Origin: Alkalilacustris brevis
GTDB taxonomy: Bacteria; Pseudomonadota; Alphaproteobacteria; Rhodobacterales; Rhodobacteraceae
Assembly (NCBI RefSeq): GCF_003350345.1
Contig: NZ_QNVJ01000047.1
Coordinates: 62,001-126,000 of the forward strand
DNA: 64,000 nucleotides
Reading direction: 5' to 3'
Below, in pieces: positions 19,178 through 27,817 of this stretch. The stretch's first letter is position 1, and every line of letters starts with the position of its first letter. The translations under genes and the position numbers were made by a program. The notes under the pieces were generated by a model. The model was given only the letters and a program-made list of their open reading frames with translations. It was not told the DNA's origin and did not search any database.

Positions 19178-21637
19178 CTAGGGATTGGCGGCGCTTGCGG
19201 GCCGGGTGGCTGTCGGCGCGGCGGGAATTGCGTGGGCGTCCAGCAAATCGAGGATGAGCATGCGCATCGAACGGCTGTCTTCCACGAGTTGTTCTGCGCG
19301 GGCCAGCGGCGCGGGACCGCTGGGCAGACCTTCGGGCGCCCCGGGGCCAGGGGGTGGCGCATCCGGTGATGCCGTGCCTGCATCGCCTTCGCCCGGCGGC
19401 GGCGCGGAATGCCGACCATCGATACTGGCGCGTTGCAGGGCATCGCCGTGCAGCGCGATGGCAGCAGCATCGCCCGACCGCCAGGCCGCGTGCCGCAACT
19501 CTGCCTGCAACTCTTCGGCGGGGCCGGCCGCCGCATATGCTGCAAGTGCGGCGACGGGGGCATCCAGACGCATTAACGCCCGTGCGCGCAGCCGCACCGC
19601 CCAGTCGCCACTCACCCCCTCAAGCAGGTCACGGGCTTCGGCGGCGTCGCCCAGGTTCAGGGCCGCTTCGGCGTGGAGCACCCGGTCATCCCCTCCGGCA
19701 TCCTCGGCCTGCGGCAGTGCCTGGCGTGCCAGCTCCGGAAAACCCAGATCAAGCGCGCGCCGGGCCAGCGCGTGGCGCGTGGCCGCGGGCAGCCGGCCAT
19801 TGCGCCATGCGCTTTCGGTCACGAGATGCTGCAGGAAAGCTGCGTTCGCAGCCTGTTCGGTCAGCAGGGCGAACAGTTTCGCCTCATCCGGGGCCGCGAC
19901 GGGCCTGTCTGCCGCCGCCTGTGCGTGCCTTGCCGCGAATGCCTCGGCAAAGCGCCCCGCCGTGGCAAGGCCGAGGATCTCGAGCCGCTCAAGGTGAGCG
20001 CCCAGGTCGGTGCCCTGATGCTCGAAGGTCAGCGCCGCCAGGTTCTCCAGCATGTCGGCATCGGGCGGGGCCCCTTCCGCGATCATCGCCTCCACCATCC
20101 GGGCCAGTGCCGCGGGGGCTTCGTGGCTGTGGCCCGTGGCCACCGGGGCGAGGTTGCGCAGGGCGGCGCCTGTGTTGCCGTCTTCCAGGTCGAGCATTGC
20201 GTCGATCAGCGCCGCACTCTCCGGGGTGCCGCCGGGCGTGCGACTGATCATGCCGCGCACCGACAGCGCTGCGTCGCGCTCACCGGCTGCGATCAGGTGC
20301 CGGGCCAGGCGCGCGGCAAGATGGTGGCGCAGATGCGCGGGCAGCGCGGCGAAGGATTGCAGGATGGCCTCTCTGTTCATGCCCTGCGGCACTGCACCCT
20401 CGGACGAGGATAGCAGCGCCCAAAGCGCCACGGGGCCGGGGCAGCCCTCCAGCCCGGCAAGCGGGGCGGCGGGCGGCGGGCGCTCGTCATCCAGCAGTGG
20501 GGCCAGGCGGTGCAGGGCGGTGCGATCCGGGCTGTCGCCGGGAAAGGCGCCAAGCACTGCAAGCGCCTCGGCCCCGAAGCCGAGGAAAAGGTTCAGGCGG
20601 GCGAAGGCGATCACCTGCTCTTCGCGCGCGGTGTCGAATTCGCCCAGCAGCCGCCCGCGTGCCTGCGCGAGCAGCTCGGTCGCCGTGGCGCCGGACCCCC
20701 ATGCGGCCAGATCGTACTGTGCCGGAGGTGGGCAGAGATGCGCGGAAGCGGGCGGCGCTGTCTGTCGGGCCTGGCGGGTGGCCTGATCCACCGCTGTCTC
20801 GGCCCCGAGAAACAGGTCCGGGGCAGGGGGCGTCTCCGAATCGGGGGCGGTCAGCTCCTGGGGCTTTCGTAACACTGGCGTGCCCCGATCATCTGCGGCT
20901 TCCGGCGATTCCTTCGGTTCGGGCCCGATCTCCAGCAATCCCTGGCTGGCGGCGCGTGCGAATTGCGTGATCAGGACCTCGCGTGCGCGGTCGGCGGCCC
21001 CGGACAAGCTGTCCGGTGCCGGTGCGCCGTCCGCGGCTGCGCCTTGTGGCGCTTCATCCGCCGGTGGCAGGAGGCGGGCGGTCCAGTCGTACCCCCGCAG
21101 GGGCGGTGTCTTCGGACCAGCGCCCTGGTCACGTTCTGCCGGAGTCGGATATCGGGGCGGGCGGTTGGGCGGTGGCGCGGCCGCGGATATCTGCTCTGCG
21201 ACCGGCGAGCGGATGTCGACCACCAGATAATTCGGACGTTCGGTGAATGTGACGGCTTCGCAGTCACAGGGGACATCCAGAACCAGCCGCGGCGGCGTGG
21301 CGCTGGCGGTGATGGCCGCGATCCGGTCGCGGCGGATGCGGTTGAAGACGGTGCCGAGGTCAAACACCGCACCGGGCGCGCCTGTGAGCACCAGCTCATA
21401 ACCTCGTGGCACGGGGGTCAGGCGCCATGCGGCGCCCTCGGGCAGGGCCATGACAAGCCGGGTAAAGCCGGGGTGTTCTCCTGACCGGACGGAAATCTGC
21501 CCGGCCAGCGCCGGGGTAGCTGCAAGAAGCAGCCAAAGCAGCGCGCCAACGGCTCCGATACCTGCCTGTCGCGCGGTAAACTGATGCGCGCGCAACGGGG
21601 GGCGGCCGGTCCGGGGGCTGCGGGTTTCATCGTTCAT
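19178..21637 (-). CDS. Large periplasmic flagellar-cluster protein of unknown family (possible MotC-like role)
   Basis: I do not recognise this 819-residue protein by sequence. A signal or anchor segment lies at about residues 28-47 (GAVGALLWLLLAATPALAG), so the rest is periplasmic. Residues about 48-150 form a beta-rich module (ISVRSGEHPGFTRLVMALP, RLVLDV, NYLVVDIRSP) like AMIN-type domains. A Pro/Ala/Glu-rich linker follows, then an Ala/Leu-rich helical half with repeat-like hairpins (about 310-750) resembling TPR/SEL1 solenoids. It overlaps motA by 4 bp and is near a MotE-like gene. In Sinorhizobium, MotE is the chaperone of the periplasmic motor protein MotC, so a motor-accessory role is inferred, not shown. 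Confidence 0.6.
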   Translation of the reverse strand: MNDETRSPRTGRPPLRAHQFTARQAGIGAVGALLWLLLAATPALAGQISVRSGEHPGFTRLVMALPEGAAWRLTPVPRGYELVLTGAPGAVFDLGTVFNRIRRDRIAAITASATPPRLVLDVPCDCEAVTFTERPNYLVVDIRSPVAEQISAAAPPPNRPPRYPTPAERDQGAGPKTPPLRGYDWTARLLPPADEAPQGAAADGAPAPDSLSGAADRAREVLITQFARAASQGLLEIGPEPKESPEAADDRGTPVLRKPQELTAPDSETPPAPDLFLGAETAVDQATRQARQTAPPASAHLCPPPAQYDLAAWGSGATATELLAQARGRLLGEFDTAREEQVIAFARLNLFLGFGAEALAVLGAFPGDSPDRTALHRLAPLLDDERPPPAAPLAGLEGCPGPVALWALLSSSEGAVPQGMNREAILQSFAALPAHLRHHLAARLARHLIAAGERDAALSVRGMISRTPGGTPESAALIDAMLDLEDGNTGAALRNLAPVATGHSHEAPAALARMVEAMIAEGAPPDADMLENLAALTFEHQGTDLGAHLERLEILGLATAGRFAEAFAARHAQAAADRPVAAPDEAKLFALLTEQAANAAFLQHLVTESAWRNGRLPAATRHALARRALDLGFPELARQALPQAEDAGGDDRVLHAEAALNLGDAAEARDLLEGVSGDWAVRLRARALMRLDAPVAALAAYAAAGPAEELQAELRHAAWRSGDAAAIALHGDALQRASIDGRHSAPPPGEGDAGTASPDAPPPGPGAPEGLPSGPAPLARAEQLVEDSRSMRMLILDLLDAHAIPAAPTATRPASAANP

Positions 21638-22503
21638 GCGGCATCCTGCCTGAGATTGCGCAGCGCGGCCTCCAGATCGCCATAGCTGGGGCGCATGGCA
21701 TGGGGCGTGTTCTGGCGCCCGACCTCAATGCAGATGCTGGTAGGGTGGGCGTGCAGGTTTGCCACCAGAACCTCGCGGATAAGCTGATAAAAATGGGCAT
21801 CCTCCTGCATGATCGCCCTGAGCCGGTTGGCGAAGGGGCCGACAAACCCGTAGGAAAGGAAGACGCCCAGAAAGGTGCCCACCAGCGCGCCGCCGATCAT
21901 GCGGCCCAGTATCTCCGGTGGCTGGTCGATCGACGCCATGGTCTTGATGATCCCGAGCACAGCGGCCACGATGCCCAGCGCCGGCAGCGCATCCGCCACG
22001 ACCTGGAGCGCGTGGCTGGTATGCATCGAGTGATGGAGATTGGTCTCCATCCGCTTTTCCAGAATTTCCTCGACCTGATGCGGATCATCGTAATTCATCG
22101 AGGCTGCGCGCAGGGTGTCGCAGATCAGTTCGACCGCCTCGTGATCGGCGCGGATTCGCGGGTATCGGGAAAAGATGTCAGAGGTCTGCGGCGCCTCGAT
22201 ATGCGGCTCCAGCAGCACGGGGTTGCTGCGGGCGATGCGGATGAGTTCAAAGAGCAGGCACAGCAGGTCGGTGTAGTCGGCAGGCTTCCACACCGGGCCG
22301 CGGAATATCTTGGCCATGTCGCGGAGGGTCTGGCGGATCACGCTGCGGTCATTGGCGATCAGAAATGCCCCGACCGCAGCGCCTGCGATCATGGCAAACT
22401 CATAGGGCATCGCATACAGGATTATGTCGAGTTTCCCGCCCGCGACCAGATACCCCCCGAAAACCATCACGATGACAACGACAATTCCGACCGCGCCGAT
22501 CAT
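21634..22503 (-). CDS. motA: Flagellar motor stator subunit MotA
   Basis: The 289-residue protein has four transmembrane segments: two at the N-terminus (about 1-20 and 32-50) and two near 170-215, including the conserved stator signature ALPALGIVAAVLGIIKTM and GGALVGTFLGVFLSYGFVGP. The long cytoplasmic loop between them carries charged residues that contact FliG. MotA conducts ions with MotB, but no motB lies in the window; in related bacteria it is commonly elsewhere. It overlaps the unknown periplasmic protein gene by 4 bp. Confidence 0.96.
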   Translation of the reverse strand: MIGAVGIVVVIVMVFGGYLVAGGKLDIILYAMPYEFAMIAGAAVGAFLIANDRSVIRQTLRDMAKIFRGPVWKPADYTDLLCLLFELIRIARSNPVLLEPHIEAPQTSDIFSRYPRIRADHEAVELICDTLRAASMNYDDPHQVEEILEKRMETNLHHSMHTSHALQVVADALPALGIVAAVLGIIKTMASIDQPPEILGRMIGGALVGTFLGVFLSYGFVGPFANRLRAIMQEDAHFYQLIREVLVANLHAHPTSICIEVGRQNTPHAMRPSYGDLEAALRNLRQDAA

Positions 22504-22570
22504 CTTGCGGTCCTCCGGTCAGGAGCAGAGGTGCCGTGCAGCGCAGCGGAAGGAGGTGTTGTCTCCGGGT

Positions 22571-23164
22571 TCATCGAGTCGGAACACCCACATGCCGGCC
22601 TGCAAGGATCGCGCTGATGCCATAGGCCGCATTGGTCGGCAGCCCCGTCATGACGGCAGCCGCGCTTTCAGACCTCATGCGGGCGATGAAGCCGGCGGCG
22701 AACTGGGTGTCCATTTCCGAGAAAAGGGCCGCGGCGTCGGCGGGTTTCATGTTCTCGTATACCTGTGTGAGCCTTTCCAGGTCACGTTCCGAGGCCTGGT
22801 CGGCCAGGGCGAGCGTTTCGCTCAGCGCGCGTTCGGCGGCGACCAGTTCGTCCATCTGCGCGTTTATGCGTTCCTCCGATACGCTGAGGGCGCGCAGGCG
22901 CTCCTCCAATGCCGCCTCGCGGCTGGCGAGGCGGCGTTCGCGTTCATCCAGCGCCGCAAGCACCTGTTCCACCTCTGCCATCGGGGCGACGGGGGCTGTG
23001 CCAGACGGTGCCGCGCTGCGGGCGTTTTCCTCGGATGTGAGTGCCTCGCCCACGCCCGTGCCCAGCCGGATCATGCCCGAGAGCAGCAGAAATGCGGTGA
23101 GCAGGACCAGGGCGCCGCGCCCGCGTCTTGTTCTGCCGCGTCGCTGGTATGCTGCCCCAGTCAT
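22571..23164 (-). CDS. MotE-like flagellar protein (MgtE-N-type domain)
   Basis: The 197-residue protein has an N-terminal membrane segment or signal (about 19-35), a long charged coiled coil (about 65-130), and a C-terminal module YENMKPADAAALFSEMDTQFAAGFIARMRSESAAAVMTGLP that fits the MgtE N-domain/FliG-like motif shared by MotE proteins. In Sinorhizobium, MotE is a periplasmic chaperone for MotC. Position between fliL and motA supports a motor role. It overlaps the next upstream gene by 4 bp. Confidence 0.72.
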   Translation of the reverse strand: MTGAAYQRRGRTRRGRGALVLLTAFLLLSGMIRLGTGVGEALTSEENARSAAPSGTAPVAPMAEVEQVLAALDERERRLASREAALEERLRALSVSEERINAQMDELVAAERALSETLALADQASERDLERLTQVYENMKPADAAALFSEMDTQFAAGFIARMRSESAAAVMTGLPTNAAYGISAILAGRHVGVPTR

Positions 23165-23568
23165 TGCGCCGCCTCCTGCAGTGGCGCACCCCGCGACCGG
23201 CGGCGCAGGACGCGCATGCGCGGCTTCCTGTCCGTTCCCGCGGCACCGGGAGACGCGGGTGCAGAATCGGGTTCGGCGGCCGGGTCGGGAAGGTCGTGCA
23301 GCGACGCCAGCAATATCTCCAGCCGTTTGACGGCGCTTTCAGCGCGCTCTGTCTGCGCTTCAAGCGAGCCGGCCGAACTGCGCGCGGCCTTCTGCGCCTC
23401 GGTCAGCGTGCGCGTCATGTCATCGACCTGGGCCGACAGCACGGCAATCGCACCACCCATACCCGATTCCAGCCTCGTCAGCTGCTGCAGCCTGCGCGAA
23501 AGAACCAGGCAGTAGATGGCGGCGCCCAGCGCGCCGGCACCAAGCAGGATATCCGCGATGATGGACAC
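23161..23568 (-). CDS. Small membrane coiled-coil protein of the flagellar operon
   Basis: The 135-residue product has a single N-terminal helix (about 5-23, ADILLGAGALGAAIYCLVL) then a coiled coil (about 25-95) with regular Leu/Ala heptads, and a basic Arg-rich tail. This matches the short single-pass proteins that sit beside fliL in Rhodobacterales flagellar clusters (DUF6468-like, or PflI-like flagellar positioning proteins). That family link is from memory and topology only. It lies 10 bp after fliL. Confidence 0.6.
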   Translation of the reverse strand: MSIIADILLGAGALGAAIYCLVLSRRLQQLTRLESGMGGAIAVLSAQVDDMTRTLTEAQKAARSSAGSLEAQTERAESAVKRLEILLASLHDLPDPAAEPDSAPASPGAAGTDRKPRMRVLRRRSRGAPLQEAAQ

Positions 23569-23578
23569 TGGCGCCTCC

Positions 23579-24049
23579 TCAGTTCAGCACGAATTCGGTG
23601 ATCAGTAGGTCGCGCACATCGTCTTCGCCGGCGACGATGCGTACGCGGCGAAGCATCTGCGCGCGCAGCCTGAGCAGTGTTCCCGGCGCGGCAAGCGTTT
23701 CCGGCTCCAGCGCGCTGAGATAGCTGTTCAGCACGTCGAGAATTCGGGGCATCAGCCGGGTGACGGCATTCATCGCGGAGCGCTCGACCTCAAGGCTGGC
23801 AGCAAAGCGCAGGTGTCTGGTGCGTTCGCCATCCTGCAAGGTGATGGTTATCGGATCGAGTGGAAGGAAGGTGACATTTCGGGCCTCGGCACCTGTTGCC
23901 CGCAGCGCCCCGACACCGCTGAACAGCAACCCGGAATGAACCGTGAGAAAACCCGCAGCGCCAAGTGCGAGCGCCACGGTCAGGCCAATGAAAAGGCGTG
24001 CTTTTCCAAACTTTTGCGGGGCTTTTCCCGTGCTGTTCGTGTCAGACAT
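23579..24049 (-). CDS. fliL: Flagellar basal-body-associated protein FliL
   Basis: The 156-residue single-pass protein has a cytoplasmic tail, a transmembrane helix (about 20-37, LFIGLTVALALGAAGFLTV) and a periplasmic FliL domain (VTFLPLDPITITLQDG ... LRFAASLEVERSA ... DVRDLLITEFVLN). FliL surrounds stators and supports torque. As the first gene of the leftward operon, it is divergent from fliF across a 124-bp spacer that holds a CtrA-like site. Confidence 0.9.
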   Translation of the reverse strand: MSDTNSTGKAPQKFGKARLFIGLTVALALGAAGFLTVHSGLLFSGVGALRATGAEARNVTFLPLDPITITLQDGERTRHLRFAASLEVERSAMNAVTRLMPRILDVLNSYLSALEPETLAAPGTLLRLRAQMLRRVRIVAGEDDVRDLLITEFVLN

Positions 24050-24098
24050 CCGGGGTTCCGTTCCGATCCTGTTCCTATCTCCTACTAGCTCAAGCCCA

Positions 24099-24113
24099 CT
24101 AACCGATTGTTAA
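24099..24113. promoter_or_regulatory. Putative CtrA-binding site between fliL and fliF
   Basis: CTAA (24099-24102), seven bases, then TTAA (24110-24113) matches the CtrA consensus TTAA-N7-TTAA with one mismatch. It lies within the fliL-fliF divergent promoter. CtrA is the known activator of flagellar genes in Rhodobacterales. Confidence 0.55.
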
Positions 24114-24173
24114 GCGCGATCCGCCAAGCAGAGGGGGCAAACGGGCATAACGCCCGGTCAGGAGAGAATCGCC

Positions 24174-25817
24174 TTGCAACAACTCTTTTCGCTCTGGTCC
24201 GCGTTGGAGCCGCCCCGCCGTCTGGCTGTCGGCGGGGCCACGCTGATCGTGTTACTGGCGGTGCTGGCACTGGGCCGGATGGCGGCGCAGCCGAACATGG
24301 CGCTGCTATACGCCGGGCTTGAGGGCGCGGCCGCCGGTGAGGTTGTCGAGGTGCTGGAACAGCGCGGCATCCGGTACGAGGTGCGCGGTGATTCGATCTT
24401 CATTCCGGTGGGAGAGCGCGATCGCCTGCGCATGACTCTTGCCACGCATGGCCTGCCCGCGAATGGCGCTGTCGGCTATGAGCTGCTTGACGGGCTTTCC
24501 GGGTTCGGCACCACATCGCAGATGTTCGATGCGGCTTACTGGCGCGCGAAAGAGGGTGAACTGGCACGCACCATCACGGCCAGTCCGCAGGTTCGCGCGG
24601 CGCGGGTGCATATCGGTCAGGTTGCCGGCCAGCCCTTCCGCCGCGAGATTGCGCCAACCGCTTCGGTGACGCTTACGCCGGTGGCCGGGGCGCTTTCGCC
24701 GGGGTTGGCGCGGGGCGTCCAGCATATGGTTGCCGCGGCGGTGCCGGGATTGCAGCCGCCGGATGTCGCGGTCATCGACGGGCATAGCGGCACAGTGCTT
24801 TCCGGCCAGGAAGGGGAGGCCATCCCCACCGCCGGTGGTGACCGCGAGGAACGCCTCAAACGTGCGGTGGAGCGGCTGCTCGAAGCGCATGTCGGCCCCG
24901 GGCGGGCGCGCGTCGAGGTCAGTGTCGAAACGGTGAATGAACGCGAAACCATTGTCGAGCGCAGGCTTGATCCGGACAGCCGGGTCGCCCTCACCTCCGA
25001 CACAGAGGAGCGCAGCAGCAATAGCTCGGGTGACGGCGGCGGTGGCGTTACGGTCGCCAGCAACCTGCCCGATGGCGATGCCGGCGTCGGGGCGGGCCAG
25101 CGCCATAGCCAGAACTCCGAAACGCGCATGCGCCAGACATTCGATGTGTCGCAGGTGGAGCGCGAGCTGCATCGCCAGCCCGGCGCCATCCGAAAGCTGA
25201 CGGTGGCGGCAATCATCGACGGGGTTTACCGGCCGGACGAGGACGGTGTCGTGCAATGGACCCCGCGTCCGGAGGACGAGATCGAGGCGATGCGCGAACT
25301 GGTGGCTTCGGCCGTCGGGTTCGATGCCGGGCGCGGTGATGTCATCACCATAAGATCGCTGCGGTTCGAGCAGCCGGACGATCCCGGCGGCAGCATGGCG
25401 CCGGGTGGGGCGGCCGGGCTGGACCTGGATGTGATGTCGCTGGTGCAACTGGCCGTGCTGGGGATTGTCACGCTCGCGCTTATACTCTTCGTTATCCGCC
25501 CGATGTTGGCCCAGGCAAAATCGGCGCAGGGCCGGCCCGCGCCCGCGCCCGGTGCCCTGCCGGAACTTCCCGCGCGCGAGGAGGGTGCTGCCCCGGCAGG
25601 CCCGACACCGGGCGCAGCCCCGTTCCCTGACGCAGCGCCCCTGCCTGCTATCGCCAATTTCGGCCTCGGGGAGGGGCTTGACGGTAACTCCGGGCCGGGC
25701 CGCATGAACGAAGACGACCCCGTCGCGCGCCTGAACCGTCTCATCGAGGACCGCCAGGATGAGACCATCGAGATCCTGCGCAGCTGGATGGAAGAGGGCG
25801 AGGAGGAGACAGCCTGA
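24174..25817 (+). CDS. fliF: Flagellar MS-ring protein FliF
   Basis: The 547-residue ring-forming protein has two membrane segments (about 17-37 and about 420-445) bounding the periplasmic region. It includes the YscJ-type ring modules (NMALLYAGLEGAAAGEVVEVLEQRGI; VRAARVHIGQ) and a Gly/Ser-rich loop near 280-310. The C-terminal tail (LNRLIEDRQDETIEILRSWMEEG) is the conserved FliG-binding segment. The start is TTG 24174, with GGAGAG seven bases upstream. The stop overlaps the fliH start (TGATG). Confidence 0.95.
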   Translation: MQQLFSLWSALEPPRRLAVGGATLIVLLAVLALGRMAAQPNMALLYAGLEGAAAGEVVEVLEQRGIRYEVRGDSIFIPVGERDRLRMTLATHGLPANGAVGYELLDGLSGFGTTSQMFDAAYWRAKEGELARTITASPQVRAARVHIGQVAGQPFRREIAPTASVTLTPVAGALSPGLARGVQHMVAAAVPGLQPPDVAVIDGHSGTVLSGQEGEAIPTAGGDREERLKRAVERLLEAHVGPGRARVEVSVETVNERETIVERRLDPDSRVALTSDTEERSSNSSGDGGGGVTVASNLPDGDAGVGAGQRHSQNSETRMRQTFDVSQVERELHRQPGAIRKLTVAAIIDGVYRPDEDGVVQWTPRPEDEIEAMRELVASAVGFDAGRGDVITIRSLRFEQPDDPGGSMAPGGAAGLDLDVMSLVQLAVLGIVTLALILFVIRPMLAQAKSAQGRPAPAPGALPELPAREEGAAPAGPTPGAAPFPDAAPLPAIANFGLGEGLDGNSGPGRMNEDDPVARLNRLIEDRQDETIEILRSWMEEGEEETA

Positions 25818-26455
25818 TGCCGCGAATGCTCCGTCTTGAGACATTCGAGACCCGCCCGATGGAAGGCGGGGAAATCACCCTGGACGCCGACGCGCTTGAA
25901 GAGACCCGCCTGGCGGCGTTCGAACAAGGGTATCAGGCCGGGTGGGACGATGCCGCCGCTGCGCAGAGCGAGGATCAGGAGACCCTGCGCGCCGACATCG
26001 CACGCAACCTTCAGGCGCTTTCATTCACCTTTCACGACGCCCGCGCCCACCTGCTGAAAGGCCTGACACCGCTTGTCGATCAGATTTGCGCCCGCGTCGT
26101 GCCGGATGTGGCCGCCAGCGCCATTGGCGCGATCGTGCGCGAAAGCCTGCAGCCCCATATCGATGCCGCGGCCGACCGTCCGGTGACGATCGTGCTCAAC
26201 CCGACCAGCCGGCCGCGCGTGGAAGGCGTGCTCTCCGCCGGACCCGCGCCGCCATACATCATTTCGGAAGAACCCACGCTGGGTGCGGGTCAGGTTTTGC
26301 TGCGCTTCGATGATGGTGGAGACCAGCGGATCGACCTGGATGCGGCGGTGGACGAGATCGCCTCGGCCGTCGGGGCCTTCTTTGATCAGACCGGGGCGGA
26401 AGCGCCGGCTCAAACGGACATAGAGGATCAGCAGGAGATCAGCGCCAATGGATGA
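25817..26455 (+). CDS. fliH: Flagellar export regulator FliH
   Basis: The 212-residue acidic protein has a coiled N-terminal half (residues 30-90, rich in Glu/Ala/Gln) and a C-terminal globular part (about 95-190) with the FliH/YscL-like pattern of paired strands and helices. FliH holds the FliI ATPase away from the membrane during export. No fliI is in the window. The call rests mostly on position between fliF and fliN and on the coiled-coil layout. Confidence 0.75.
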   Translation: MPRMLRLETFETRPMEGGEITLDADALEETRLAAFEQGYQAGWDDAAAAQSEDQETLRADIARNLQALSFTFHDARAHLLKGLTPLVDQICARVVPDVAASAIGAIVRESLQPHIDAAADRPVTIVLNPTSRPRVEGVLSAGPAPPYIISEEPTLGAGQVLLRFDDGGDQRIDLDAAVDEIASAVGAFFDQTGAEAPAQTDIEDQQEISANG

Positions 26456-26732
26456 AGCAAGCGCTCAGTCGACCGCCGCGGAAAGCGGCTTTGCCAATGT
26501 GCCGATCGAGATCACCATATCGGTGGGCTGCGCGCGCCCGCTTGTGCGGGATCTGTTGCGCATGGGGCGCGATGCGGTCCTGCCGCTGGACCGGCGGGTC
26601 GAGGACCCGGTCGAACTGTATGTCGGCGACCGGCTCATCGCACGGGGGGAGTTGCAGGAGCTGGACGGCGAACAGGCCGGGCAACTGGCCGTGCGCCTGA
26701 CCGAGGTCGCCGATCTTTCGGACGGGCTGTAA
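26448..26732 (+). CDS. fliN: Flagellar switch protein FliN
   Basis: The 94-residue product is nearly all SpoA/FliN C-ring domain: VPIEITISVGCARPLVRDLLRMGRDAVLPLDRRVEDPVELYVGDRLIARGELQ, the standard motif for rotor assembly and CheY response. The start overlaps fliH by 8 bp. Its small size is normal for alphaproteobacterial FliN. Confidence 0.9.
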   Translation: MDEASAQSTAAESGFANVPIEITISVGCARPLVRDLLRMGRDAVLPLDRRVEDPVELYVGDRLIARGELQELDGEQAGQLAVRLTEVADLSDGL

Positions 26733-26736
26733 GGGC

Positions 26737-27516
26737 GTGTGGCCAACCCTGCTGTTTCCGCCGCGCCGCGCGGCATGGATCTGCCGGGCTGTGCTGCCGT
26801 TTCTGGCGTTGCTGGTGCTTGGCGTGGCCCCTGCGGCGGCGCAGCAGATCAGCATCGACCTCGGGGGCGAGGTTTCGCTCTCTGCTCGTATCGTCCAGCT
26901 GGTCGCGCTGATCACCGTGATCAGCCTCGCCCCCGGGCTGGTGATCATGATTACCTGCTTTCCGTTCATGGTGACGGTGCTGGCGATCCTGCGCCAGGCC
27001 ATCGGCCTTCAGCAGTCACCGCCGAACATGCTGATTGTCAGTCTTGCGCTGTTTCTCACCTATTTCGTGATGGAGCCGGTCTTTTCCGAAGCCTGGGTGC
27101 TGGGTATCGGGCCATTGCTGGGCGGCGAGGTCGGCATCGATGCAGAGGCGGCCTTCGGGCAGGCGATCCAGCCTTTCCGCGCCTTCATGCTGGCGCGCGT
27201 CGAACCCGCCACGCTCGAGGCGATGAGCGTGCTGCGGCCGGAGCCGATCGCCGCCCTGCCGGGGGAAGAGGCACCTTTGTCGGTGCTTGTGCCATCCTTC
27301 ATGCTCAGTGAACTGGCGCGCGCCTTTCAGATCGGGTTCCTGATCTTCCTGCCCTTCCTGATCATCGACCTCGTGGTTGCGGCAATCCTGATGTCGATGG
27401 GGATGATGATGGTGCCTCCGGCGATTGTTTCGCTGCCTTTCAAGCTGGCCTTCTTTGTGGTCGCGGATGGCTGGACGCTGATCGCGGGGGCGTTGGTGCG
27501 GGGCTATGCATCCTGA
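26737..27516 (+). CDS. fliP: Flagellar export gate protein FliP
   Basis: The 259-residue membrane protein has a cleavable signal peptide (residues about 1-36, ending AAAAQ), then four helices. It contains the conserved segments LISLAPGLVIMITCFPFMVTVLAILRQAIGLQQSPPN and FLIFLPFLIIDLVVAAILMSMGMMMVPP. It forms the export channel with FliQ and FliR. It starts with GTG 26737, 4 bp after the fliN stop, and ends the rightward operon in this window. Confidence 0.96.
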   Translation: MWPTLLFPPRRAAWICRAVLPFLALLVLGVAPAAAQQISIDLGGEVSLSARIVQLVALITVISLAPGLVIMITCFPFMVTVLAILRQAIGLQQSPPNMLIVSLALFLTYFVMEPVFSEAWVLGIGPLLGGEVGIDAEAAFGQAIQPFRAFMLARVEPATLEAMSVLRPEPIAALPGEEAPLSVLVPSFMLSELARAFQIGFLIFLPFLIIDLVVAAILMSMGMMMVPPAIVSLPFKLAFFVVADGWTLIAGALVRGYAS

Positions 27517-27817
27517 CCCCCTAGCCGCGCGGGCATCTGCACACGTGCTTGGCTGGTGTCAGTATGCGCCGCTTGCTTGCAGCGCCGCCGGTGCAGGGGC
27601 GGCAAGCGGGAAAACCGGGCCAGGGTGCCACCCGGCCCGCAGCGGAACAGCCAATTCTTGCCAACCGCCTCCAGGCCGAACACGGTGCCACAACATGGCC
27701 ACAATCTTCTGTTGCCAAGGCTACAGGCGCCCGCCCCGCAGATCCTGCCCATGGGCAGGATACGCTGCACGAATATCGTTTTTGCGGGCGCAGTTCAGTG
27801 GTTAACGAGGAGTCGAA
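27517..27817. promoter_or_regulatory. Intergenic region after fliP
   Basis: The 301 bp between fliP and the secreted-protein gene hold no convincing gene. The one structured element is a hairpin around 27616-27639: CGGGCC and GGCCCG with an inner GGGT/ACCC stem and a bulged A. It has AAAA on its left, so it would act as a terminator only on the minus strand. The right end, just before 27818, must contain the promoter and ribosome site (AGGAG) of the next gene. Confidence 0.45.
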
